A stretch of DNA of 64,000 bases, from the NCBI GenBank assembly GCA_014925825.1, contig JACGCK010000013.1:619044-683043 (forward strand). Direction: 5' to 3'. The translations under genes were made by a program, and so were the position numbers. The notes under the pieces were generated by a model. The model saw nothing but the letters and a program-made list of their open reading frames with translations. It ran no database searches and was not told the DNA's origin. This DNA comes from Pholiota molesta. Taxonomy: Eukaryota; Basidiomycota; Agaricomycetes; Agaricales; Strophariaceae. This document shows, one piece after another, positions 10,101 through 22,343 of this stretch (the first letter of the stretch is position 1; each line of letters begins with the position of its first letter).

Positions 10101-13100
10101 CGACTCTGGCGCTAAATGAACCGGCGGGTCACTTAGGAGTCTGGCGCACGCCTCCGCATCCAATTTATTAGTGGCTGAGACGCGCGATGGTCAAGGACCC
10201 GAAACGCGCCGCATTTTGCTGTGGGGCGTGCATATGACGTTTTTGACGCTGGGGATGACACGGGTGACAAGCGCTGGCAGAATACATACACGTCCGACTC
10301 TATCTGTTCGCGTGAAGCCGCGCCGGAATAGTGGTGGTGCCTGCCTGTCTGCCTGCCTTTGACATGTATTCAATCTTTCGGTTTCGCTGCTCAGCTGTGG
10401 ATATTGTGTGGATAGCGCCTTTGCCGTCGGCCGGGGAGATATGCCACTGGCGTCGACAAGCCAGCGTCAAACAGGGCGTATCTTGGAGCCGTGGCGCATA
10501 TCTCCATCGACGTTCTATTATCTGGTACATACACAGCGCACTCGTGCGCCCAGACGCATGTAAGTACTCACCAACTCGAGGCCGTTGCCCACTCAAATCG
10601 ATCAAAATCATGCATGGCCAGGATCCGTTATCCGGAGACAGATAGACCCTCTCCCGAATCCCGACTGATACTGAAACCCACTGAAACCCCACTATACCTT
10701 GAAGTGGCATAGCATCCCATTCCGTGCCCGTCATCCTGGACGCGTTGCGCGGGACCAATACCCATGGCGAGCCAAGCGCACCGGCCCACTTGCGCTTGGG
10801 AGCAAGGCCATCGTTCAACTTGGAGGGTCAGGCGGTCAGGCGGCGTGTGGGCGGGGACCGTCCAGAGGGGGATAGCGGTGCGATTGATAGGCGTCCGTGG
10901 CGTAGACCTGGTCCCTCTGGCCGCCGCTCGTATGCCCGTGCGGAGGAGGGGGGAGGCGCTGTGGGATGGATGAGATGGCGTTAACGCTGAACATGCGTGG
11001 ATGCTCTGTACACGCGCGCCAGGAGGCATTTGGGTGGTTCGGGATGGCGTTTATTCCGTGTATGTTGCGCCTATGTGATATATCGACCTCCCGAGCTAGA
11101 GACCCGTTGGATCAGGTCATCAGACCCGCCCGCCGGGCCCGGAGCCGACATCCATTGACTTCGAGGCGCCCAACGCCCCAAGCGCACCATCGACTCGGAT
11201 GGGGGCGATGGGCGATCAACATCATGGATCGACATGCTATGTATATCCGAATATCCAGCGCAAATCCCGCGATCGGCCAGGAGAAGCCAGTTAGAGCGCA
11301 TGAGAACCAGCGCGTTCGGGAGAGGGAAGCGCTCGCTAAAGCGAACCGCCATTTCCATGGACACCACTGATGCGCGTGCGCGTGTGTGCTGAATCGCGGC
11401 GGCCACAGCGTCCACCTTTGTCGCACATGGACCCGTACGACGCGTATCCGAGTCGAGTCGAGTCGATCCTCCAAGACCGCGCGCCAAAAAGCAGGCGCAT
11501 CGCGAATCAACCGAGCATGCGCGCACGTACCTCGACGCGCCCCCCTGTATGCACTCTAGGCGCGGTCGCTTGTCCTCACCGCCGCCCGCCGCTCCGCGCG
11601 AGGATCCTCTGCGCCTGGGGCGCGCGAGACAAAGAGAGGAAGCGCTCGCTAAACGAACCGCTATTTCCATGGACACCACTGATGCGCGTGTGCGTGTGTT
11701 CTGAATCGCGGCGGCCTCAGCGTACGAACCATGCCACCTTTGCCGCGCGTTAGTGGCTGTTGCGGGCCACATGGACCGGCGCAGTGGAGAGGATCATCAT
11801 GTATTCGAGTTGAGTCAATCCTCCAAGACCGAGTGCCAAAGCAGGCCGCGTCGCCGAATCAACAGAGCATGCGCGCTCCCTTGTATAGCGCACCAGCAGC
11901 GCACTAATCGTTGCGCGCACGTACCCCTACAGGGCGCGGTCCTTGTCCTCACCGCCGCCCGCCGCGAGAACCTATCACCCGTCCGCGCGAGGGAGTATGT
12001 ATCATCTGCCTCTGCGCCTGGGGCGCGCGAGACAACTGATGCAATGCAGCGCGTCATCGACCCGCTCCCCATACTACATCGACCCCATACTACATCGGCT
12101 CCAACCCCCACCGCCGCCCCCACCATTCCTTGATCCGCCTCCGCCTCCGCATTCGTTCGCTGCGTCTGCATACCGGTTTCTCAATTGGGCTCCACGACGC
12201 CCTGACGCGGGGGCGTGGGGTTTGGGGGTTGTGTGGCGTGGACGTGGATGGTGGGTGTGTGGAGACTTGCCCTTCGATGAGCTGGGTAGTGTATCAAGTA
12301 ACAAGCGCCCATAGATGCTCGTCGACCTCTAAGTTTACGGTCATTTGGAACAAATGTGTCTACTTTCGCAACGTGGTGGACACTGAACTCGATAATGGTT
12401 ATCTGCAAGTTATCTGCCATCTGAGCCATTTGAGCAGAAAATATATCACTATGGAGTAAGATGCATACATGAATACTCACTTGCAACAATCTGGAGTCCA
12501 GACACGAATCTCTTTAGTGCAGTTCTGTCTTTCCGTTTTCAGGACTCTTTGGTATGAGCCATTTCTGAATCTCAGAGCGCGCAATGACCTTCAAGTTCTG
12601 TCACGCGAAATCCATTTCATTATCTGGCTATTATTTTATGCGGTACGCAATACATTCCTATGTACGACACTGACGCATCGAACAGTTTGGTACGCTCCAG
12701 CTCGCTGCGCCTCGGGCTCGTACGGCGCCATGGTCGGCGGTTCTGGGCCTCTGCAATGATAAAACGTACCTTCTCCTTCTAGCGCCACCTTCGACTTATT
12801 GCGTGACTCAGCTGTGACTCGAGAGGGACTTTGACTCAGTGCGCTGCGATTCGTCCAGAACGGCGTAGAATGCAATGGAGGCGTGCGCTGTACGCGCGTT
12901 GCGTTGCGTGTAAGGCCAGGTAAGCAGGGTATGCAGTTGCCGGTGGGGGTTGCGCGACCGGTGAGTAATTGGACCGGCGGCGGTGATCTTGCACGATTAC
13001 ATACCTGTTCCTCCCTGCGTTGTAACAAGTCCCTGCGCGTTATCAGCGCAATTTGAATGTAAGTACCAGGGAGGTATTATTGTATTGTTGGCGTTTGTAT

Positions 13101-14198
13101 TGGTTCATGTATCCGTTTGGCGTTGTATGTACTCGAAAGGTCCGCGGGGCCGAGGGGGCGGAGTCGAACCTTGCGTCGGGGTCGGCGGGAGGGCGGGAGA
13201 AGGTATAGCCGCACCCGCCGAGCTGGATCGCGGGCTGCGGAGGGTTTGCGTGTGTGTGCGTTTGTGCGTGTGCGTCGGATGGATGGAAAGGCTTGGAGGG
13301 AATGGAGGTGGGTCGGCATAGAGAGGTGTGGAAGTAGGCATGGGGATGGGTATATGCGGAGGCAGAATCCAGATACATTGCGCATACGGCAGATGCAGGC
13401 GAGGGTGGTATGGGCGTGGTGGGTACGTATGTATGTATGTGGGAGAGGCCGCGCAGGTGGGGGCTTCGGAGGTGTGAGCTTGAGGCTGAGCGTGTTAGAG
13501 TACGCTGCGCCAGCGGATCCGCGTATGTGTGCGGCCGCGTGCACAAAGGCTACTAACGAACGCGGATGATTCAGCGGGATGTCCGATGGCAGCAGCCGCT
13601 GATTCACGTTGGCTAAGCTAAGCAGTGTGACGGTGACGGCGGACCCGGTTCGCGGGGGAAGCGCACCGTTCGTTGGGAGGAGGGACGGGACGACGGACGA
13701 AGGGAGGTGCAAGGCAGGGTGCGGGCTGTAGGGAGGGGGGACGCGGGAGGGTAGGGAGGGAATTTGTTGGGGTTGAGGATGAAACCGGTACGGATGCGGA
13801 ATCTGAGCACGGGTGCGGATGCGGAAGCTGAACCGGGAAACGGAGGCCTGGACCCTCGCTCGCGCGGGGAGGGGGTGAGCAGGGGAAGGAGGGTCGGAGA
13901 GAAGCACGGGCAGCGAGGCAGCAGGGCCACATGGGGGACGGCACGGAGCTTGTGCGCACACTGCGTCGTGGGAGCGCGGCGGCGCACGCTCTGCCACAGC
14001 GAGGCTGCGTCGGGCGTACGGAGGCCAGGGCAGGGCAGCAGGGACGAGCCGGTGCGGGCCAGCTCGCGGCGGATGGGGTTGAAGGATGTTGCCGTGGCAG
14101 TGCTGGGGGAGGGCCTGTGCGGGCCGAGCCAGGTTGGTGTGGGATGGTAAATAGAGGGGCTGGGTGGGTGCCCCATCAACTTCCCTCCAACCACCTCC
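10101..14198. other. GC-rich 4-kb non-coding region upstream of the Sfp1-like gene
   Basis: High GC with many overlapping open frames on both strands, none with recognisable domains, intron continuation or biased codon use. The longest (minus 13077-14366) is a Pro/Ser/Arg-rich artefact of composition. The region probably holds the promoter and a long 5' leader of the zinc-finger gene. It includes the tandem duplication listed separately and GT-rich microsatellite sequence near 13250-13280. Confidence 0.45.
11327..12036. repeat. Imperfect tandem duplication, non-coding
   Basis: Two diverged units in direct order, about 11327-11637 and 11638-12036. Both begin with 'gaagcgctcgctaaa', continue through 'atttccatggacaccactga' and 'gaatcgcggcggcc', then 'atcctccaagaccg', 'gcatgcgcgc', 'ttgtcctcaccgccgcccgc' and end near 'cgcctggggcgcgcgagaca'. 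Unit 2 is longer by several small insertions. Neither carries a credible ORF. Confidence 0.75.
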
Positions 14199-17100
14199 AT
14201 GATCGCGCACTCCCAGCCCATCGCCCTCCCCGCACAGGGAACGGGCGCCCTGGCAGCGGGCATGGGCTCCTCCACAGGCGGCCCAGCCGACTACGCCATG
14301 CACGACGTCGGCTCCTACCCAGCCTCGTCCGACGGCGCCTTCAACCCCGCCTCCTTCACCCGCCACTTCCTCGGCTCACCCATCTCCTGGCGCGCCGCCT
14401 CCTGGGGCATGAGCCCCTCCTCCCGCATCCCAGCAGGCTCACCCACGGCCCATCTCCTCAGCAGCATCGAGTGAGTCCCTCTCGTCTTTCCGTGTCCGTG
14501 AGGCTTATACGCCATTCGCAGTCTCGACGGCTATCGTACCGGCAAGACCCCGTCATCCATCGAGAGCGACTCCATCATGAACGCACTCAACGTCTTTGAG
14601 CGCGAGGGCGAGCTCGTAAGTCAACAGTTGTCCCAAGTTTCCCGCTGCTGACGCGCTGCAGTGCCGCAACTACACCTGCTGTGGCCTCCATCTCACCGAT
14701 CTCCATGCCCTCCTCGAGCACTTCGAGGAGGTCCACATCGTCGTCGTCGACCCCGACTCCGCACAACCCCAGGCCCACATCCAGATCCCCTTCAACCCGA
14801 CCGTGCACCCCCTCCCCAACACCCACAACTACCCCTCCTCCTCCCAGAACCACTTCTCCCCCACCACCTCCAATCCCAATCCGCCCACCCCCAACATCCC
14901 CTGCACCAGCAGCACCAGCCCTACGCCACCCCTTCGACCCTGACGACATGGAGCTTGACATCGATCTCGATGCCCCCCCTCCACCCCCTCCGCCTTCCGC
15001 ACGCACCTCCGCCCGCTCCTCGCCCTCGTCGTGTGCACCCTCTCCTCCGGATACTCCGATCTCGACGCCCCTCTCAGCGTGGCCGTCCCCTAGGAGCTCC
15101 TTTGCGCTGCCGGCGGCGCATTACCACGGTGGCCATGTCCACTTCCTTTCCCAACCACCATCGCCATATGGCACGTCCGCAGCGTCAACACGCCATACGT
15201 CGCCCGCGCTTTCTGGGTCCGCCTCGCCGCCTTCATCGGGCAACTCCAATGCTCCTGCGACGCAACAGCGGCCCTCGCTCAACCTCAACCTCGCCCTGGC
15301 GCCCGGCACCGCGTTCGCCCCTTCGCGTGCGAGCGCGGGCCCGCTCGCCAACGCCGGGACCGCCTTCAACGCCTACGCGCGCTTCGCGTCCGACTACAGC
15401 GCGTGCATGCCCGGCGCGCAGTTCAACGGCGCCACCGTCGACGAGGCGAGCGCGATCAACGCCAGCGCGAGCAGCAATAACCCCGCGAGCAGCGCCTCGG
15501 ACGGGGGCCTCCACGGGATGTGGGGCCAGAACCCGCATATGTGGGGCCACACGCAGATGGGCGGCCTGGGCATCGGGCTGGGCACGCCGCAGGAGGAGGG
15601 CGGCGGGTGCGTGCCGCCTGCGCTGCTGTTCTCGAGCGGGAGCCCGCCGGCGAAGGCGGAGGGCAAGGCTACTAAGGGGCGCGGGAAGGGTCAGGGCCAG
15701 GGGGGCCAGAGGAAGGCGCAGACGGCGCCAACGACGCCGGCGGGTGCGGGCGGCGCGAATCCGTTCAATGGGTATAATGCGGCTGGCGCTGTGCATTCTC
15801 CGCCACAACAACAACAGCAGCAGCAGCAGCATGTGCAGGGTGCGCTGCATCAGGGCATGCAACAGCAACAACAACAGCAACAACAACAGCAACAGCAGCA
15901 CGCGCAGCAAGGCCACCCGACCACGGGCCCCGCGCAGCCGCCCACGCCGCACGGCGGCGCCGGCGCCGGCTCGACGTCGAGCACGCCCGCGTCGCTCGCG
16001 CGCGCGGCGGCGTCGCCTTTGCTGATGTCCAAGCCGTTCAGGTGCCCGAAGCCGAACTGCAACAAGTCGTACAAGCAGGCGAACGGGCTCAAGTACCACA
16101 TGACGCACGGGAGCTGCAACTTCGCGCCGCCGAAGGACCTCGAGCATGTTAAGGACCTGCTCGAGAGGAAGCGCCGCGAGCGCGAGCGCGACGGCGCCGG
16201 CGGCGCCCAGGGTGCTGGGTTGATGCGCAGTGCGAGTGCTGGGTCTGCTGCGTACGGGGCGGCGGGGCACGTGGCGGGTGGTGCGCCTGCGGCGCATACC
16301 ACGCCGTCCACGCCGACCACGGAGAACGGCGCGCACCCGAACGACACCAACACCAACGGCGGCCCGCCGCCGACGCCGCTCTCGCCGACCTCCATCCTCT
16401 CGCTGACGCCCGCGGACCTGTCGAACATCTCCGAGTCGGACCTCGTCGAGGTCGAGCGCGAGGCGGAGCGGCGGCTGCGCCCGTTCGCGTGCGGGGTGGG
16501 CGAGTGCGCGAGGAGGTACAAGAACATGAACGGGCTGCGGTATCATTATCAGCATTCGGGGGACCATGGGGCGGTGGGGCTCGCGCTGCTGGCGAGCGGG
16601 GTGCATGAGTGCCTTGGGGGGAAGCAGCGCGCGGCGGCGGCGCAGGGCAGTGGTGTGGGTGCGGCGCAGACGGGTGGGAGTGGCGGGCAGGGGGTGTATG
16701 GCATGGGCGGCGCGGGAAGGCAGGGGAGCGCGAAGGGGAGCGCGTCGGTGCCGGTGTCGCGCGCGGGCAGCCTGAGCGTGGCGCCGAGCCGCGCGGGGAC
16801 GCCCGCGCCCCAATCCCAGCAGCAGAGCCACCAGCAGGCGCAGCAGCAGGCACAGACGGCGTTTGCCGTGCAGGCGGCGGCGTATGCGCATCAGCAGCAG
16901 CAGCATGCGCACCAGCAACAGCAGTACGCGCAGCAGCAGCAGCAGCAGCAGGTGTACGGCCTCAGCCTGAAGACGACCGCGATCACGCCGACGCCCGCGC
17001 CGACTGTGCACGCGCATGCGTTCTCTGTGCCCACCTCCTCCTCCAACGCCAATGCGAACGCGAACACGAACGCGCCAGCCGGCCCCTCCGCGATTGCTAC

Positions 17101-17665
17101 AGCCCCCTCGCCCGGCGCATCGCTGCACTCGCGCACGAGCTCGCACGGCAGCAGCGCGGCGAGCCCCGCGCGCTCGCGGCCGCCGTCCGCGGCGGCGGGC
17201 GCGTACCACCCGCAGGGGCAGCACTACGGCGGCGGGTACGGCGGCCACGGCGCGCAGCAGCAGGGGTACGCGCTCCCGCCGAACGCGATGCTCACGTCGC
17301 CGCTCAACCCCGCGACGCTCGCCTCGTCAGGCGCCGCCAACGTCAATGCTCTCACCAACACCAACACCAACGCAATCCCCGCCAGCGCCAACAGCAATAG
17401 CAATAGCAGCAGCGGCGCGAACAGCCCCAACCCCCGCTTCGCGGAGGACGACGCGCTGCTGGGGTCGCTCGGCATGGGCCTCGGCGTGGCGTTCGACGGC
17501 AGCGGCCCCGGCGGTGGTGGTGGTGGTGCGGCGTCCCCGATCAAGCGCGCGGGCGCGGCGGGGCGGGAGGACGACGAGGATGATGCGGCGCGCGCGGCGG
17601 CGCTGTATGCGCGGCAGCAGCATGCGGCGGCGGCGGCGGCGGCGGGGCTGGGGATGGATATGTGA
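14199..17665 (+). CDS. sfp1: Sfp1-like C2H2 zinc-finger transcription factor
   Basis: Exon 1 14199 to about 14470, exon 2 about 14522-14614, exon 3 from 14662. Exons 1-3 splice in frame and give DGYRTGKTPSSIESDSIMN, then an atypical finger CRNYTCCGLHLTDLHALLEH. Two paired fingers follow in the long reading frame: KPFRCPKPNCNKSYKQANGL with KYHMTHG (16031-16107) and RPFACGVGECARRYKNMNGL with RYHYQHSG (about 16480-16560). This pairing, with the K-NGLKYH core, is characteristic of the Sfp1 family, nutrient/TOR-responsive regulators of ribosome-biogenesis genes in yeast. The rest is low complexity: Q-runs (15806-15900, 16890-16952), Ala, Pro and Asn/Ser tracts. The exon 3 frame closes at 14941 while the main frame is shifted by +1. 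No GT-AG intron with both sites between 14662 and 14941 restores it. A donor at 14803 with a poor acceptor at 14953 would, at the cost of conserved-looking sequence, so an indel or unusual splice is needed. The start is inferred from the first in-frame ATG. Confidence 0.75.
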
Positions 17666-20600
17666 GGGGATGTGTGAGAGAGAGGGAGAGAGAGAGGGGA
17701 GCATGGTGCGTTGGTTGGTTATTCTGGTCCGGTGCTGGGATGGGATGTGCTGACGCCTTTTTCTAGTTGGTGTTGTTCTTGTCGAGTTGAGATCGTGGGC
17801 CGCCGACGGGGCGTAGCGTCGGGCCTGCCTCCCACTTACACGTGCCATTGCGTGATCCTCCATGCGAGGCCGCCGAAAAATAGAGCTCATCGAGCATATA
17901 GAACGTCGCGCTATCACCCATCCACCGCAAAAAAAACCTCCCGCCCCCTCGACAGCTGTACGACTAGATTACGGAGGCGGGCAGCCCTAGTTCAACTCCT
18001 CCGCGCGGCGACACAAAAAAGTATTTGTATTTACATAACTTGTCCTTTTGTTCATTCTTCTTTTTTTCTTCCTCTTGATTTTTTCTTTCTTTTTTTCGTT
18101 TGCTTTTGGTCTTTTTCGGTTTGATTTTATAGTTTCTTTTCTCTTGTTGTGTTTTTTAATAATCTTTTCGTCTGTTTATTCAGCCCTTACTACTAGTATA
18201 TCCTACGCTTCTCGTTGCTCTTCCTGCAGTGCGCCTCGACTTTACAGTGCCGTCGAGGCTGCTTCCGCTTCCTTTTCTCGCGCTTCTTTTCCTTTTCTTA
18301 TTATTATAGTGCTTCCCTTCCCTCTTGATTTAGAGATGGTGTCGCAACATGTTATTATCTCCGCCTACACCTACCTCCCACCACCCATACGCCCTCCGAA
18401 GCGCCATCACTGTCAGCATCATCCACCGTCATCTGGCGTTGCGCGCGCCGCTCTTGCTAGGCAAAGTTATACTTGCCCACACGCTTCCGTTTGCATCGGC
18501 GCTGCAAGCCATCTATCGTCCGGCGTTGGGCTTGGGTGTGCATTGCTCCCATGTTGCCATCATCGTCACTGCTACTGTCATCGCTAATACGATGCACACC
18601 CCCGCCCACGCCCCACCCACCAAAAACCAAAAAGCCAGCGTCGCGCGCTGCCCAGGCAATCACATAATCGGTTCTTTCTTGTCCCATGGGTCAATCCGTA
18701 TTGCCTGGCCCGTTGAGCGTCGCTGCCATAGCTGCATATTGCAGCTCATAATAGAGTTATTCCGCTTTTCTATTCCTATTTCGTCTTGTGTTTGTGTTTT
18801 CTCTTGTCTCTTTTCTTTCTTCTTGTTACCTCCATTTCCGTGTGCCCTTTCCTTCGACTGTGATCTCCTGTGATATATATATACAACACCCGCCCTATCT
18901 TCCTCCGTTGCTTTTGAAGTTGCCGCCCAGTGCGTAGCGCAGTCCCCACCCCGTAGTACTTGCATCCACCAGACACATTACTATCCATATACGTATATCT
19001 ATACTTACAATACGCCCTACCCTAACTCGCTTTAGTACTTTACTTGCCCGGTACACCCATGTATCTTACCACTTTGAACCAATTCCTCTTGCTACCCACC
19101 GATTGCCCTTGCGCCTGAGCTTCCGATTTTCCCTCGCCTCCGCATTGGCGGTCTTTTCTTTCTTCCCACTTGCCCTGTTGAATTCAGTTAACCCCTAATG
19201 CACGCCCCCATGCTATCTTTACTCCCCCTGCAGCGTGTCGGGGTTGCAATATGTGTTAATTACGGCGTGTGAGCTGGTTTGGATTGTGGGTTAGTATACA
19301 GTTGATGAGCCTCTGAGTGGATTCCCGAGAACGTCGCGGGCTAGCTCACGTCAAGCGCTGCTTATGCGACGCTATGTATGTCGAATACGCTAATCGGCTC
19401 CTAGTCCGCACTGCATGTCCACCTCTGCGCCAGTGCGCCTGGACTGGACTTGGACTGGACAGCCTGAATACGCCGATGGCGCTCGAATGCTGGGTGTTGC
19501 CGTTCTATGGATAACCTGAAGGACCCGATGGACAGGCCGCGGTATTGATGCTTGTATGCACGCACGCACGCCGGGGCACACCCACGCATAAATATGGCCT
19601 TGTACGTGTGTGTGTCGGAGCTGCTGTGCACGCGTACAGCAAGCAGGCTGGGCATGGGAGTCCCCGTTGCTTATCGTAAGTACGCCGTGCGTGGCAGGAT
19701 GCTGAGATATGTATGTATTAGTATTAGTATTAGGTGTAGCTGTCTGGACCCCCGCTGCACTGCAGTGCACGGCCTCCCACTCCCTTCGCAGAAGCAAGGT
19801 CGGAAGGGCAGCCGCGTCGCACGTAGCTTGATATGATACAGTACGCATTCGGTTGCGCCAGTATTTTGTTTGCAGATCCTGCCATGCGCGATTCTGCGCG
19901 AGTGTCACGCGCGTATGTTCAGGAGCTGGAATTACTCTGGTCTGAGATACTCTCCTGATCTTCATCAGATCCACTAGGAGCAAACCAGAGCAACTCGGGC
20001 CCGCCTGGGGACGTCCACGTCCTGTTTTTTGGCGCGTTTTAATTGCGCCGGCCACGCGCGAGACAGCACATGGACATACGCATCTATCCCCTTCGCCGCC
20101 GTGTACTAGAAGGTGGGTACTAGGAAACGAGAGACTTATGGAGTTTGCGAAAGGAAATGCGGGAATCGAACGACAATGGAGGGCGAGATGTTGGATTTTC
20201 GAAACAGGAACAAGCCAGCCGCGAGTGCGGTGACATTTTAAAAATAAGCGCTCGCCGGCTGCGGGTCCGAAGATGGGCTATGATCGTCCTTTGCGCAGCG
20301 TCAGATACCCGAGATGAGATGCGAATTGTGTGTAGTAGTGGGACGTCTGGGTATCATATCAGAGCTCAAGCTCATCAAGGATGTCGATGATACATGGTGT
20401 GCTGCGTTTTCTGTTCTCTAGGTATCGGATGCCCCGGCGCTTCACACCACAAGTACGCTCCACATAGGCGCTAAGGTGACCACATGTGTGCAAACTCACA
20501 AATGATGAACACAATTGAACACATTTTTTTTTGATAGAAACTCGGTCACTGCATGGTCGAACTAGGTGTTTGATAGGTGTGCTAATTCTGAATAGCAGTG

Positions 20601-22343
20601 CGAACATAATACCTCATACTACTCTATTAATATACATCAGGTCCCATCGATATTTTGCCGCATAAGTGGTGGAGAATGCCGATGACTGAAGGACCTACAT
20701 ACATATTTATCTGACGGCTTGAATGCAGATCAGATCAACGTCCATACCATCCGCTTTAGAGTGTTATGTACACAGGGTGGGTGCATGCATTGAGAGCAGA
20801 GCCTCTTGACTGTGCTTCCCAAGCTCACGCCCATTTACACACACACTTTGTATGGTCTAATAGACATTTCAACAGACCCTTTAATTGCTGCGGCCGTTAA
20901 TTTCAGCTTCAACGTACTTATTCCTAACTTGTTCTCGAAGAGAGCAATACAATGATAAGCAGTGAACGTAGCCCCATTTCTCATTTATCTCACATTTCAC
21001 GAGATTGGCCGCATGCTGTTTGATTTTCAAGATTGTATTAGTGGACTCAAAACCTAGCACATACTGAGATGTACCAAAAGCGTCCAAGCTGTCGAAGATA
21101 GTTGCTCCCATGCCACCCGAGAATTCCTACTCTAATCGGCACTTTGTACATCTTGTAAGTAAGGGAGCTTCCATGTTGATTAGTATGCCCCAAGCAGCAA
21201 TGATTGGACTAAGGCCGCTCAGCGCACTCGGCTCAGAAGGTTCCGAAGGGTCCAATCGTGTATTTCATGGGCATTGTCGGAAGTTTCATGACATAGCATA
21301 TCCAGAACGTCAACTTATTTCCGGGGTCAGCCTTGCTTGCTGTGCATCGTTAAGTACAGATGAACCAAGCGGAACACGACTCTGCGCTTCGGGGAAGGCC
21401 GAACGATGAATGACCACGCTTCCGTCCCTAACGGGAAGTACTCTTCGAAGTCGTTCTCACTTCGCCCACGCTGATGTGATATCGATGGGATGAGATCAAA
21501 CGAGCTCCAAAAATGATTGGTCCATGGGAAGCCAACGACGCACTGCTTGGGCTGAGAAGGCAATTTCTACGTGAGGAGATGGAGCGGGGATCACAACGGT
21601 TCAGGTATATTACTGGGTCTGGTTTGGTTTACAGCGAGGCAGTACTAGGGTTCTTGATTAGGTGGGAATCGATTGTGTCGCCACTACCGCAATGGATCCA
21701 ACCTAACCCAGTTTCAAGGGATTGTAGTCATCGGTCGCTCTATATTGCAATAATTTTGTGGCTTGGAAAGAACAAGTCCGTATTAGCGCCCAAGTGAAAG
21801 ATTGACATTTATTGGATCTGCGGAGGTGACAGTCAATCGGCGCACATGGACTGATTTCAATTCCTTTTGTCATGTCTTGTGGCATCTTAAGAGAGATATA
21901 TGGTAAGTAAAAATGTGGTACGTTTCTGGTATCATAGCATGGGTCGCAGAGCTATAGTTCACGTCGCACGACATTCGCAGGATATTCGGTCAATTCATCC
22001 AAAATTCATCCACCAGTACTTTACTATCAAGCTTGCTCTTCTTGAGGATGATTTCAATAAGCCTTGGTCGTATTTACCGCTTCAATTCCGAACATCCTGT
22101 GCTATGTCGCGTACGTCGTGAGCGTTGAATGTTTGAACGTTGAAGCTGAAGACAAGCCAAAGACAAGCCGAGGATGCCGATGGTAAATTCTGCAGCTCCT
22201 GCTTTAGGAATTCCATCAATGCATCAAGTGATGATGTCCACGACATGGATCAAGCTCTCAATCAACTCAAGCTCCTTGAACACCGTCCTGACCGGTTGAC
22301 CTGCGACGACGCCAGTAACTGTAGCATCCTGGATTTATGAACC
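17666..22343. other. Long intergenic / 3' flank, no convincing gene
   Basis: 17666-19300 is strongly T/C-rich and may be a long 3' UTR or spacer of the Sfp1-like gene; a GA-rich microsatellite lies at about 17675-17700. 19300-22343 contains only short frames on both strands without domains. 'attagt' repeats occur near 19717-19732. The last about 200 bp contain the mpaB copy-2 promoter, with a small direct repeat of 'agacaagcc' at about 22150-22170. Confidence 0.4.

Noticed and set aside
13077..14366. 429-codon minus-strand ORF
   Set aside because: Composition artefact of GC-rich leader DNA: Pro/Arg/Ser/His-rich, no domain, overlaps the promoter and first exon of the Sfp1-like gene.
14661..16025. 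454-codon plus-strand ORF overlapping the zinc-finger gene
   Set aside because: Third-frame shadow, Arg/Pro/His-rich, loses both zinc-finger pairs.
15233..17248. 671-codon minus-strand ORF opposite the Sfp1-like gene
   Set aside because: Antisense shadow of CAG/GCG-rich coding repeats (Leu/Arg runs); no independent coding signal.
17930..18010. tRNA-like B-box (gttcaactcc)
   Set aside because: No A-box at the right spacing and no cloverleaf stems; not a tRNA.
18048..18873. Two open frames in the T/C-rich region after the Sfp1-like gene
   Set aside because: Phe/Leu/Ser-rich translation of a pyrimidine tract; no start context, domain or splice continuation.
20881..21563. Possible minus-strand gene (two open frames)
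   Set aside because: No consistent splice sites join the frames and no motif is recognisable.
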